A stretch of 64,000 nucleotides of DNA from Paenibacillus aceris (GTDB taxonomy: Bacteria; Bacillota; Bacilli; Paenibacillales; NBRC-103111): assembly GCF_017874035.1 (NCBI RefSeq), contig NZ_JAGGKV010000009.1, forward strand, positions 124,001 to 188,000, written 5' to 3'. Position numbers and translations under genes: made by a program. Positions 24,601 to 32,975 of this stretch are shown here, piece by piece; position 1 is the first letter of the stretch; each line of letters starts with the position of its first letter. The notes below the pieces were generated by a model that worked only from the letters and a program-made list of their open reading frames with translations, searched no databases and had not been told where the DNA came from.

Positions 24601-27249
24601 GGAACAACGCAGATTCCAACGATTCAAGCCAAAGCGTTGACGGAAGGCGCTGCCATAACCGTGATGCAGCCAAGCGGAACGAACGGAACAGGTATCATCC
24701 AAGTGTCTAAAAATGGCGCTATGCAAGAATACCAAGTTCAATTCCAAGTGGCGGCTACGCCGATTTTGCCTAAAAGCATCACACTTGCACCTGACAAATC
24801 GGTACCGGGATGGAGAGCTGCTGGCAATGTGATTAGCAGCGGAAACAGCGGGAAATTGAAAGCATTCCTTACGTTGGATACCGGCGAAGTTCTCAATACG
24901 GAGAAAGCCAATATTCCTGTAACTTACAGCTTGAGTAACGAGGATATCGGTATGCTGGAGAACGGTTGGTTCAAGGCGAAGAAGGCTGGTGTGGCCAGAA
25001 TAACAGCTGAAATCGTGTGGAATGGAGTGAAAGTCAGCGCAACGGAGAACTTTGAAGTAAGAGAGGCGATGACAGAGCCGGAAGGAAGCTTCGCCAAAGT
25101 CGTCAAAGTGACAGCAAGCGCTGACGATGGCAATCTGCCGAGCAATACGATCGATCGCGATCCCGATTCGAGATGGTCTGCCGAAGGCAGTGATCAGTTC
25201 CTGCTGCTAGAGTTAGATAAGGAACAGTGGCTGGATAACATCTCTATCCTGTTTTATAGCGGTAATTTGCGCGCTAACTATTTTGATTTGGAAGTTTCAT
25301 CTGATGGCGTGACGTATCAAAGGGTACTGACACAAGCGGCCAGTCATAAGCAAAATCCGAACCAAACGGAAACGTTCGCGTTCTCGCCAGTGAAAGCCAA
25401 GTATGTGAAATATAGAGGTCACGGCAATGAATTAAATGCGTGGAACAGTATCATTGAATGTTGGGTGCATCTAGCTCATATCGAGGCTCCCTTTACTACG
25501 TTGAGTGTTGCTGAATCTGTCTATGGGGGACAACCTTTCCAAACGATGTTTGGACTAGGTAACGTAACGAACAGTGTTTATGCTGCTGTCTATGCGGTTG
25601 ATACGGTGATCACGTATGATCCGAATGTCCTGGCGTTCGTTTCCGTTAAATCGTTGAAACCCGGATTCCTTATTCATCCCGTTAGTGTCGATCATCCGGG
25701 ACAAGTGCAAGTAACAGCCGCTGCTCGGGATGAGAGCGATGCTTTGACCTCCCGCGGAGATTTGTTCCAATTAAACTGGATAGCCAAAAAGATAACTCAA
25801 CCAGCATCAACACGGATTACCATTGCTTCGGCTAACTTAACTAACGGGAATGATCAACGTACAGAGGCATTAACGACAGCTGTGGATGTTCGAGTGAATG
25901 TGATAGGCTCCTCAGGAAAAGACGATCATTCTGGTGGACCGTCGGGGCCGTCGCTACCATCTACCCCCGTTGATCCGCAAAAACCTGATTCACCGGAGGA
26001 GACAGATCAACCTGTCAAGGTGAAAATCTTGGTGAACGAGCCTGTGAAAGAAACAGCACCAGACGGGATGTCGGTTTCAAAAACGACTGTATCCAACGAT
26101 GCGATTCAAAATGCATTGGATGCTTTGAAGCCGAATGAAAGCTCCGGCATTGTACAATTCGTTATTGATGTGAAAGGGCAAGAAGATAAGGGAGTTGTAC
26201 TTATACCTGCTGTTAGTTTCATTTCAATACATGCAAAAGTGCCTAATGCCGTATTGCTTGTAAACTACAATGCCGTGACTTATGAACTTCCGGTTAGCGG
26301 ATTGAATATACAGGCGCTCTCACAAAAGTTAGGAGCTGATCCTACTGAAATAACAATTGCTATTCATATTGAAAAGCTTACAAACGTTGTCCAAACAAAA
26401 TTGCAAGCTGCAGCAAATAAAATTGGAGCGACGCTGCTTTATCCAGGCATGCAGTTTGAAGTAACGGCAGAAAGCAGCGGGAAAAAGCTTTACGTTGAAG
26501 ACTATGGAAGCAAGTATGCTCCGCGCACGATTTCATTGTCCGGCGGCGTTGATTCGCTTCATGCTAGCGCAGTCTGGTTCGATCCAGCGACGGGCGAAAT
26601 GAACTACGTACCGGCTTCCTTTGAACATGTAGATGGCCGAACACAGGTTACCATCTATCGTACAGGCAACAGTATTTACACTGTGGTGCAAGCGAACAAA
26701 TCCTTCTCCGATCTGGAAGGACACTGGAGTGAAAAGCAGGTTGAACAGCTTGCGTCCAAGTTTCTTATCAAAGGCGCCGCTGAAGATCGCTTTATGCCGG
26801 ATGCCGCCATTACACGAGCGGAGTTTGCAGCTTTGTTGACTAGAGCAATCGGGTTAACGCCTAAAGCAACGGAAAACTTCGCAGATATTCCAAGCGTGGC
26901 TTGGTACGCCGGCGCTGTGGGTGCTGCTTCATCAGCAGGAATTATTAATGGCTATGAGCCTAATACATTTAAGCCTGATGCCAACATCACGCGCGAGCAG
27001 ATGGCTGTCATGATTACGAGAGCGATGAAGCTTACAGGCATTGAATTGAAAGCGGATTTGACACAGCTAAATCGATTTGCCGACAGCCGTTTCATTAGCG
27101 AATATGCCAAAGCTAGTATCTCTCAAGCACTCCAGGCGAAAATCATCACCGGTGTAACGGAGGACGCCTTTGCTCCACTGAATCATGCAACACGTGCCGA
27201 AGCAGCCTTAATGCTGCTGCGAATGCTTGACTATTTGAAGTTTAATTAG
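21652..27249 (+). CDS. Giant SLH-anchored beta-helix (pectate-lyase-fold) protein with discoidin and cohesin modules
   Basis: 1,865 residues. A signal peptide is followed by two DNRLRE-type carbohydrate-binding domains (about 35-225 and 230-425), each with a YKFDI/YVKYDI strand and an SWTET-like W. A right-handed beta-helix of the Pectate_lyase_3/rhamnogalacturonase superfamily comes next (about 475-860; entry segment AIQSAIIDAASKGGGVVYLP). Ig-like stretches lead to an F5/8 type C (discoidin) domain (about 1146-1273), a cohesin-like domain (1281-1419), a Pro-rich linker and three C-terminal SLH repeats (1683-1863). It probably cleaves or binds an acidic plant or microbial polysaccharide while anchored to the cell wall. 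A good ribosome-binding site (CGGAGG) precedes the ATG. The substrate is unknown. Confidence 0.85.
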   Translation: MKKKALSLIMALSLTAGSLLIVPGGSRAASSSGTQISPLQDVTVYSNGYYLNPKIAAAADTGNYHKHADDGGEEDMMRVGMQQDGSSAYTYVKYDIASLPAASSDMEVALAFKAFSAVPMQVSVYGLHPLQTAADWSESIMTWKSKFLSLTDSIDTIAITSTPMVYQFNLTDYIKEIKSAGKSVVGLMIKAETPGAIELRGHETADSASADLIPTLVVNEQSTNLHAPHSYTAPIMFEYGRNMPPLHDTLVYNPATTNNKDADKNYHSTNNTASIADGMTVEFNKSYGYYKFDISNLPDADHIGKTLFSVWGRDTSKATTATATNYIQIYGAENAGSWTETSLTWHNKPEIGAAPIAEVLYKTANDYQDADITDYVKQQKLKGEKTITLVMTAKSNSGLFYHRGKDTTASGQMPPRLIVSDPADAPEDMKLGADGRSRLYPADWYPGFKDSKGRFLHDFSFAGYRLGESSIPVTNAATGIDVTKAPYGADATGQSDSTQAIQSAIIDAASKGGGVVYLPEGTYQVNPPTGKDFSLNIPDSHIVLKGAGMNKTFIYNATENMKSKDIIRVGDGDWKKTNVSTKLSKSVAEPSVLIPVEDTGGFAVHDYVLITFDTTMDFLNELGMQNKWSSRLGKVEQLFYRQIVGIDHVNRTITVDIPTRYALKQRDNITITKTEDPITEVGIEDFSIANVQNHNGGLGEDDYKVVGTAGYEADNAKVINMIAVANSWVRNVSTYKPVSNLTYHILSKGIILDRTKNVTVENVTMQYPQYRGANGNGYLYQFIGNDNLITDSKAIAARHSFTYANFSANGNVLHNIYSENSSLMTDFHMYLSMANLIDNMTLNGDGISAITRDYGSSATNRHGVVTTESVFWNTTGQAAHSSKNGIIIESEQFGNGYIIGTKGAVTGVNVNIVGSISDTNTKPFDMAEGVGEGTKLVPQSLYADQFTRRTAGKELALQSLLVGGEAIGGMQFLKTKYTYVLPFGTTQIPTIQAKALTEGAAITVMQPSGTNGTGIIQVSKNGAMQEYQVQFQVAATPILPKSITLAPDKSVPGWRAAGNVISSGNSGKLKAFLTLDTGEVLNTEKANIPVTYSLSNEDIGMLENGWFKAKKAGVARITAEIVWNGVKVSATENFEVREAMTEPEGSFAKVVKVTASADDGNLPSNTIDRDPDSRWSAEGSDQFLLLELDKEQWLDNISILFYSGNLRANYFDLEVSSDGVTYQRVLTQAASHKQNPNQTETFAFSPVKAKYVKYRGHGNELNAWNSIIECWVHLAHIEAPFTTLSVAESVYGGQPFQTMFGLGNVTNSVYAAVYAVDTVITYDPNVLAFVSVKSLKPGFLIHPVSVDHPGQVQVTAAARDESDALTSRGDLFQLNWIAKKITQPASTRITIASANLTNGNDQRTEALTTAVDVRVNVIGSSGKDDHSGGPSGPSLPSTPVDPQKPDSPEETDQPVKVKILVNEPVKETAPDGMSVSKTTVSNDAIQNALDALKPNESSGIVQFVIDVKGQEDKGVVLIPAVSFISIHAKVPNAVLLVNYNAVTYELPVSGLNIQALSQKLGADPTEITIAIHIEKLTNVVQTKLQAAANKIGATLLYPGMQFEVTAESSGKKLYVEDYGSKYAPRTISLSGGVDSLHASAVWFDPATGEMNYVPASFEHVDGRTQVTIYRTGNSIYTVVQANKSFSDLEGHWSEKQVEQLASKFLIKGAAEDRFMPDAAITRAEFAALLTRAIGLTPKATENFADIPSVAWYAGAVGAASSAGIINGYEPNTFKPDANITREQMAVMITRAMKLTGIELKADLTQLNRFADSRFISEYAKASISQALQAKIITGVTEDAFAPLNHATRAEAALMLLRMLDYLKFN

Positions 27250-27257
27250 GTTGAAGG

Positions 27258-27306
27258 AAGAGGTTGTCCCGGAAGGCTTGAATAAGCCGTTGGAATGACC
27301 TCTTTT
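27258..27306 (+). terminator. Rho-independent terminator
   Basis: AAGAGGTTGTCCCGG...GGCTT pairs with AAGCC...GGAATGACCTCTT and ends in TTTT, directly after the giant surface protein gene. Confidence 0.78.
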
Positions 27307-27395
27307 GCGCATGTTCAGTAATTACTACATGGAATTTGGGTATAATATAATATTTACTGTCTAGGATATTAACAATTTTGGTGTTGAAGTGGGTG

Positions 27396-28007
27396 ATGGC
27401 GATGCAAAAGCTTATGCGAAAAGACCGAGTCAACGATCTCTTTGAACTGGCACTGTTTGTACTTGCGGCCGTATGTTTTGTATATTTTCTGATCAAGGGC
27501 ATAGCGCCGAAAATGTGGCAGGCTGTCTTGATTGCAGGCGTACTGATTCTGATCCGAATTTTGATAAAGTTGACGAAGACGACGATGTTTGCCGCGCTGC
27601 GTTTCTGCGTGCTGCTGTTTATTTTTGTAACGATGTTCTTGGCGAATGAATTTGGATTTTACAGTGTCATTCCTTACTTGGATAAAGTTGAGCATCTCTT
27701 TTCGGGTGTGATTTTATGTTTCGTCGGTTTACTAATTTATGAAAAAGCAAGCGGTAAAGAGAAAAGCTCGGTCAAATCAAGTGCGAAAGTAGCTATATGG
27801 CTCAGTCTTTTCTTTTCCGTGGCCATGGCGGGTGTCTGGGAAATCTATGAGTTCACGACGGATCACTTGTTCGGACTGAATTCGCAAAACGGCAGTTTGA
27901 TGGATACGATGACCGATATCATCTGCGGCACGATAGGAGCCGTGTTGACCAGCCTCTATTTGGTTATTCAGGCAAAACGGAGGAAAATGCCGGTAATTGA
28001 CGAATAA
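27396..28007 (+). CDS. Integral membrane protein, YjdF/DUF2238-like
   Basis: 203 residues with about six hydrophobic segments. The pattern GVWEIYEFTTDHLFG followed by GSLMDTMTDIICGTIGA matches the conserved E-x-x-E and DTM-x-D residues of the YjdF/DUF2238 membrane family, whose function is unknown. The start is unclear: TTG/GTG/ATG codons cluster between 27378 and 27402, and the Shine-Dalgarno is weak. The next gene begins about 40 bases later. Confidence 0.7.
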   Translation: MAMQKLMRKDRVNDLFELALFVLAAVCFVYFLIKGIAPKMWQAVLIAGVLILIRILIKLTKTTMFAALRFCVLLFIFVTMFLANEFGFYSVIPYLDKVEHLFSGVILCFVGLLIYEKASGKEKSSVKSSAKVAIWLSLFFSVAMAGVWEIYEFTTDHLFGLNSQNGSLMDTMTDIICGTIGAVLTSLYLVIQAKRRKMPVIDE

Positions 28008-28048
28008 GTTTGTATATGAAATAAAGCATGAGATGAATGGAGGCACGG

Positions 28049-28618
28049 ATGAGAAAAGTCATTCTGTTTAACAGAACTTCGATAGACGGATTTTTCACGG
28101 GGCCCAAAGGGGAGATCGATTGGTTTATCCATGACCCGGAAGTTGACAAAGCCGCACATGAAATGATGGACCCGGATACAATCTTTTTTGGAAGAGTTAC
28201 CTACCAGATGTTTGAAAGCTACTGGCCCCAGGTCGCCAAGAATCCCAACGCACCAATGGGGGCGAAGGCTCTTGCCAATGAATTAAATGAGATGACCAAG
28301 ATCGTATTTTCAACATCGCTAACAAATGTAACATGGGAGAATTCCAAACTGGTAAACGGGGATCTGGCTAAATCAGTACTGGAAATTAAACAAAGTGATG
28401 GCGCGGATATTGTTATTTTCGGCAGCGGATCAATCGTACAGCAATTGACCAATGAAGGTCTCATTGATGAGTATTTAATTACGGTAACGCCGGTTGTTCT
28501 GGGTGCAGGGAAGCCGTTATTTCATGACGTGAAAGCCGTGCATCGCTTAAAGCTGAAAGAGACTCGCAGCTTTGCTTCAGGAAACGTATTGCTGCATTAT
28601 GAGAAATTGAGCAGATGA
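28049..28618 (+). CDS. Dihydrofolate-reductase-like (RibD C-terminal) family protein
   Basis: 189 residues. VILFNRTSIDGFF near the N-terminus, FFGRVTYQMFESYWP, and the NADP-binding segment IVIFGSGSIVQQL identify the RibD_C/DHFR-like fold found in YwjB/YyaP-type proteins. These are probably NADPH-dependent reductases of unknown substrate. The ATG was chosen because ATGGAGGCACGG just before it contains GGAGG; the frame extends four codons upstream. A perfect-looking terminator follows. Confidence 0.85.
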   Translation: MRKVILFNRTSIDGFFTGPKGEIDWFIHDPEVDKAAHEMMDPDTIFFGRVTYQMFESYWPQVAKNPNAPMGAKALANELNEMTKIVFSTSLTNVTWENSKLVNGDLAKSVLEIKQSDGADIVIFGSGSIVQQLTNEGLIDEYLITVTPVVLGAGKPLFHDVKAVHRLKLKETRSFASGNVLLHYEKLSR

Positions 28619-28624
28619 CACAAT

Positions 28625-28655
28625 AAGAGGAGCTTGCCTAAGGGCAGCTCCTCTT
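28625..28655 (+). terminator. Rho-independent terminator
   Basis: AAGAGGAGCT-TGCC pairs with GGC-AGCTCCTCTT around a 4-base loop. The stretch from here to 28897 shows no gene or recognisable regulatory element. Confidence 0.82.
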
Positions 28656-28897
28656 AATATTCATTGGCAAAGCAAGAATATGCTGAAGCCCGTTTCGGCC
28701 CATCCGATTGTTGTGAAATGTGAAACATACGATAACCATTGTACTAGATATTGTCGCTGGAAAAAGAGGAAAAATTAGCGCAGCGTGATCACCTTTTATG
28801 ATGTGGAAAAATAATTTGCCCCTCCGATCAGGTTTCAGTACTTTTCACAGGAAGAGTCTGATATGCATATTACCAGTAGGTAAAAGGAGGGTGATCA

Positions 28898-29704
28898 ATG
28901 TTAGAAAAGTACGAGTTTATCCTTGCTTTGAAGTTGTTGGATTTTGAAATTAGACAAATGACCAAATACACGAATGTATTTCCCAGTTGTTTTGCTTTAT
29001 TGAAGAATAAATTGGATGTTCTCTGTGAATTTATAAATAACGATGAAAATGTGCAGAAGTGGCATTCATGGAGCCAGATTGACGAAGTACAGGAGCATTC
29101 GCGAAACCTGAGGGAGACAGCCGTTCAAGCTCTTTGCCAATTGGAGAAATATCAATCGCGTCTTATACATAAGCATGAACATCTGATTAGTCACTATATC
29201 GATCAATTATCGAATTCGGTTCGGGCCGAGCTGGAAAGCTTACAAGTTCACCAACATTCAAAAGTACTGTTCATCGGTTCAGGCGCGTTCCCGTTATCTG
29301 CTTTAACGATTGCGCAGGAAACGGGGGCAGAAGTATTGGGGGTGGATATCGACAAGGAGGCCGTCCAACTTGCAGAGCAGGCAGCGGCGATGTCCGATTT
29401 CGGCTCCAAAGTAACGTTCTCTCACCAAAAGTTGAAGGAGCTGGCATTTACCAAGGAAGCTACGCATATTATTATTGCTTCTCTTGTTGAAAATAAACTT
29501 GAGATCCTCGAGGAGCTGAAGCTTACAGCGAACAGCCAGGCGAAGATTATGATGAGATACGGCAATGGGTTGAAATCATTGTTTAATTACTCATGGCCGC
29601 TGGGGACGGAGTTGCCCGAATGGACGCAGAACCAAGTAAGCACGTCGTCGCAGCTGTATGACACCATTATTTTGGAGAGAGCGATGCAAATGAAAGGAGT
29701 TTGA
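28898..29704 (+). CDS. Nicotianamine-synthase-like (CntL-type) SAM-dependent enzyme
   Basis: 268 residues, the size of the bacterial CntL enzymes. After a helical N-terminal domain comes VLFIGSGAFPLSALTIAQE, like the GSGPLPLTS SAM-binding turn of nicotianamine synthases, then EVLGVDIDKEAVQLAEQA, FTKEATHIIIASLVENKLEI and MRYGNGLKSLFNYSWP. CntL transfers an aminobutanoate unit from S-adenosylmethionine to D-histidine in staphylopine-type metallophore synthesis. Neither the opine dehydrogenase CntM, the racemase CntK nor a Cnt transporter is encoded nearby, so it is an orphan. A plain class I methyltransferase is the alternative. It has a strong Shine-Dalgarno (AAAGGAGGGTG) and its own terminator. 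Confidence 0.65.
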   Translation: MLEKYEFILALKLLDFEIRQMTKYTNVFPSCFALLKNKLDVLCEFINNDENVQKWHSWSQIDEVQEHSRNLRETAVQALCQLEKYQSRLIHKHEHLISHYIDQLSNSVRAELESLQVHQHSKVLFIGSGAFPLSALTIAQETGAEVLGVDIDKEAVQLAEQAAAMSDFGSKVTFSHQKLKELAFTKEATHIIIASLVENKLEILEELKLTANSQAKIMMRYGNGLKSLFNYSWPLGTELPEWTQNQVSTSSQLYDTIILERAMQMKGV

Positions 29705-29734
29705 ACCGGTTAAATCCATGACAATAAGTTGATG

Positions 29735-29770
29735 AAGAACCTTCCGGTCACAAGGGAAGGTTCTTTCATT
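29735..29770 (+). terminator. Rho-independent terminator
   Basis: AAGAACCTTCC and GGAAGGTTCTT form a perfect 11-bp stem followed by T-rich sequence. Confidence 0.85.
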
Positions 29771-29882
29771 TTAATCATCATGAAAGATTCGCTGGAAAAT
29801 ATTGAAACTTTTTGCGGGCGAAAACCGTCTATCTTTTATAAATAAAGCGTACTCTTCATTTTATTTAAAAAGGTGGAGTGAC

Positions 29883-31301
29883 ATGAAAAAGAGGAGAATT
29901 TTCAGCAGTTTCATTATGCTTACCACACTAATCAGTCTGTTGCCCGATAATCCGGCAAATGCCCTTATTGCTTACCCGGGAAGTGTTGTGCTTCACCAGG
30001 AAACACCGGTGTATGACTCACCGTGTGAATGCGGCAAGCCAGTGTTAAAGCTGTCGCCACAGGAGGTTTATATTCTGGAATCACACATTCCTGAAGACGG
30101 AATACAGACGAATTGGTACCGAATCGCCACTTGGCGTGGTGAGAAATGGATTAAACTGAAGGAATCCGATTGGAAAGGGCAGGAGCAGCTTGAAAATGCC
30201 TATGTGGTCATACTAAAACCTACAAACCTGTATAACAATCCGGAGTTAGAAGGGCGTACCTCTGTTGTTATTAGTCCTCAAACCCTGCATGTCAATGCGA
30301 GATCTGGTGATTATTTCAGGATAGATACATGGTTAGGCCAACAATGGATCCGGCGCAATGCTGAAATGCTGCTGGAAGTTGAGAAGAAGGAGGAGATGCT
30401 GGAACTGCCTTCTATTACGGCTGTCTTCGAGCAGCCTGATGCAAGTTCGCCTCAGGTCACGGAACTTTCATCCCAAATCGTCCATTCTTTCGAGCGTGCA
30501 GGCAATTGGTATCATATCGATACCTGGCTTGGCCCGAAATGGGTGAATCCTAAGATCGCTCAACCAGAGAAACCGGTAGCAAGCGTGGAAACCGTTAAGA
30601 TCAGCAAGTCTGCACAGCTGTATCGATATCCTTCTTTCGAGGCCAAATCATTGGGGACGTTGGCGCCTCAAAACGTAAAAATCTATGAACGTTCCGGCGG
30701 GTGGGTGCATATTCACAGCGATTGGGTGGGTGACGCATGGCTGTATCCGATGCCGCTCGCTAAAGACTATCTCCCCCCAAAGAATACAGCTCCGATAGAT
30801 TTCAATGGGGCATGGAACTTTAGACAAACAGAAATCGGCGGACTAGGTTCAAGAGAATATCCGTTTTCCGTAGAGCTAAGAGAAACTGGTTTTACTTGGA
30901 ATAATTCCATCGAACGGATGCAGCTCAATGCGGGAAGCGATTTGCAGTTTGGAGCCAATTTGTTTAACGTGTCTTCCGAATCGTTAGCCATTTCTAATCC
31001 GATTCGGCTGCAGATTGTCATTTACCGTGAGCAAGGAGATGAAAAGCAGCTGGTGTGGAAATCACAGCTACCTGCTTTTACGGAACCGTCAATCCCATCT
31101 AAAGGGATGTATGAATGGAATGGGCCGCTTTGGGAACTAACTGATTTGGATGGCAAGCTGGTGCCGGCGGGTGACTACACGGTTCAGCTTACCTCACTCC
31201 AACCGGTGACATACGTGTCATCCGAGACCACAGAAGAGACAGCTGCTAATTTCAAAGGTTTATATACGCAATTTCGTTTTCGAATATTGTCTCAGCCATA
31301 A
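29883..31301 (+). CDS. Secreted SH3-like repeat protein with BsuPI-like C-terminal domain
   Basis: 472 residues. A Sec signal peptide is followed by four SH3-type repeats, each ending in a W-Y-x-I-x-T-W-x-G-x-x-W signature (NWYRIATWRGEKWIKL, YFRIDTWLGQQWIRR, NWYHIDTWLGPKWVNP, and a diverged fourth copy). The C-terminal 150 residues (FSVELRETGFTWNN, then YEWNGPLWELTDLDGKLVPA) look like a BsuPI/intracellular-protease-inhibitor-type beta sandwich. It probably binds the cell wall; an enzymatic role is not apparent. ATG 29883 has AGGTGGAG nearby; the longer frame from 29802 lacks a site and hides the signal peptide. Confidence 0.7.
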   Translation: MKKRRIFSSFIMLTTLISLLPDNPANALIAYPGSVVLHQETPVYDSPCECGKPVLKLSPQEVYILESHIPEDGIQTNWYRIATWRGEKWIKLKESDWKGQEQLENAYVVILKPTNLYNNPELEGRTSVVISPQTLHVNARSGDYFRIDTWLGQQWIRRNAEMLLEVEKKEEMLELPSITAVFEQPDASSPQVTELSSQIVHSFERAGNWYHIDTWLGPKWVNPKIAQPEKPVASVETVKISKSAQLYRYPSFEAKSLGTLAPQNVKIYERSGGWVHIHSDWVGDAWLYPMPLAKDYLPPKNTAPIDFNGAWNFRQTEIGGLGSREYPFSVELRETGFTWNNSIERMQLNAGSDLQFGANLFNVSSESLAISNPIRLQIVIYREQGDEKQLVWKSQLPAFTEPSIPSKGMYEWNGPLWELTDLDGKLVPAGDYTVQLTSLQPVTYVSSETTEETAANFKGLYTQFRFRILSQP

Positions 31302-31308
31302 GTTTGTG

Positions 31309-31349
31309 GGATCATTTTGCCGGAATACCGGCCAGAATGGTCCTTTTTT
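31309..31349 (+). terminator. Rho-independent terminator
   Basis: GGATCATTTTG-CCGG pairs with CCGG-CCAGAATGGTCC, including G-U pairs, followed by a run of T. Confidence 0.8.
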
Positions 31350-31431
31350 ATTATTGGAAAATATTGAATAGAAAAAAGCGATGCAGAGCATAACAAAGAG
31401 TAAAAGAATGTGTAAGTAAGGAGAGTTTGGC

Positions 31432-32946
31432 ATGAATAAGGTGTTTCCCGGGGAGCCGAGTATCGAGAAGGAAGCCTATCAGACCTGGATTTCAGCCGAA
31501 CTTGCCCAGAACTTGCAGATGTTGAATACATACCTAACAGACTGCGAAGATGTGATTTTTGCCCATTTTCACATGCGTAACGGGTTGAATGCCTCATTTC
31601 TGTATCTACGTGGTTCTGTGGATGCTGAACTTCTCGACAGCAATGTGCTCCTACCGCTCAAAAACGAGGTTGCTGAACATGGCAGTAACATTGAATCGTT
31701 CAAGGATCATATTAACGTGTCGGATCTGAAGACTCTGCAATCACTTGGTGAAATCCTCCATGATGTACTTGAAGGCAGGCCGGTTGTGCTGATTGACACT
31801 GTGCCGGGCGCACTTTCCATCGGACTTACGAAATTTGAAGCACGTTCCGTCGAAGAGCCTCTTGCCGAATCAGTCGTCCGTGGTTCACGTGAAGGCTTTA
31901 TTGAATCCTTAACCGTGAATACGTCATTAATTCGGAAAAGGTTAAAGACGCCAGCACTGAAGTTCGTCTCATTCACAGTAGGCGCATATTCGAAGACGGA
32001 TATCACAATGGGGTATATCCAGGGTATTGCGAAGCCTGAAATCATTCGCGCGGTTTCAGACCAAATTAAGCAGATGAACATTGACGGCGTCCTTGAGAGC
32101 GGATACATCGAAGAATTTATCGAGAACAGCAACTATTCACCCTTTCCCCAACTGCAAACGACCGAACGTCCCGATGTGGCGGCAGCGAGCTTGTTGGAAG
32201 GTCGAATCATTATCATAACGGACAATACCCCCATGGTGCTCATTGCGCCTGCTACTTTCTGGACGATGATGCAATCCCCCGAAGATTATTATCAGCGTTT
32301 TATGATCGGGACTTTGATTCGCTGGTTGCGATACACCTTTTTCCTAATAGCGCTGCTTGCTCCTGCTGTTTATGTGGCTGTATTAACATTTCATCAGGAA
32401 ATGGTGCCAACAACCTTGCTTTTGCGCGTAGCCAAATCGAGAGAAGAAATCCCGTTCCCCGCTTTGGTGGAAGCTCTCATTATGGAAGTTACGTTTGAAG
32501 CACTGCGCGAAGCAGGAATTCGATTGCCTAGACAAGTCGGCTCTGCTGTCAGTATCGTCGGCGCACTCGTGATTGGTCAGGCCGCCATACAGGCTGGTCT
32601 TGTTTCAGCCCCAATGGTCATGGTAGTCGCCATAACGGGGATCTCCTCCTTTATGATGCCACAGTACTCCGCTAGCATTGCGCTCCGGATTCTTCGATTT
32701 CCGATCATGATTTTATCGGGAATATTGGGGTTATTTGGTCTCATTCTGGGCCTGCTTTTAGTCATAAGTCATCTATGTATTCTTCGTTCGTTTGGCGTGC
32801 CATATATGGCTCCTTTAGCGCCAATCTCCCTAAGCGGCATAAAGGATGTACTGTTTCGAGCGCCAGTCAACAAATTAAAAACACGACCGTCTATCTACAG
32901 TCAAGGGAATATGAAGCGACAGGGCGATAAGCCGGATGGGAAGTAA
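31432..32946 (+). CDS. Spore germination protein, GerA family (GerKA/GerBA type)
   Basis: 504 residues. GerA signature features are a soluble N-terminal half (VIFAHFHMRN, then SRVEEPLAESVVRGSREGF-like text), a DNTPMVLIAP segment and several membrane helices between about 290 and 460, with RLPRQVGSAVSIVGALVIGQ as a typical GerA-family block. It is the A subunit of a nutrient germinant receptor in the spore inner membrane. It is the first gene of an A-C-B operon; the germinant is unknown. AAGGAGAG lies upstream of the ATG. Confidence 0.92.
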   Translation: MNKVFPGEPSIEKEAYQTWISAELAQNLQMLNTYLTDCEDVIFAHFHMRNGLNASFLYLRGSVDAELLDSNVLLPLKNEVAEHGSNIESFKDHINVSDLKTLQSLGEILHDVLEGRPVVLIDTVPGALSIGLTKFEARSVEEPLAESVVRGSREGFIESLTVNTSLIRKRLKTPALKFVSFTVGAYSKTDITMGYIQGIAKPEIIRAVSDQIKQMNIDGVLESGYIEEFIENSNYSPFPQLQTTERPDVAAASLLEGRIIIITDNTPMVLIAPATFWTMMQSPEDYYQRFMIGTLIRWLRYTFFLIALLAPAVYVAVLTFHQEMVPTTLLLRVAKSREEIPFPALVEALIMEVTFEALREAGIRLPRQVGSAVSIVGALVIGQAAIQAGLVSAPMVMVVAITGISSFMMPQYSASIALRILRFPIMILSGILGLFGLILGLLLVISHLCILRSFGVPYMAPLAPISLSGIKDVLFRAPVNKLKTRPSIYSQGNMKRQGDKPDGK

Positions 32947-32975
32947 TCTCAAAGGATTGATGGAGGGGAAGGGAA

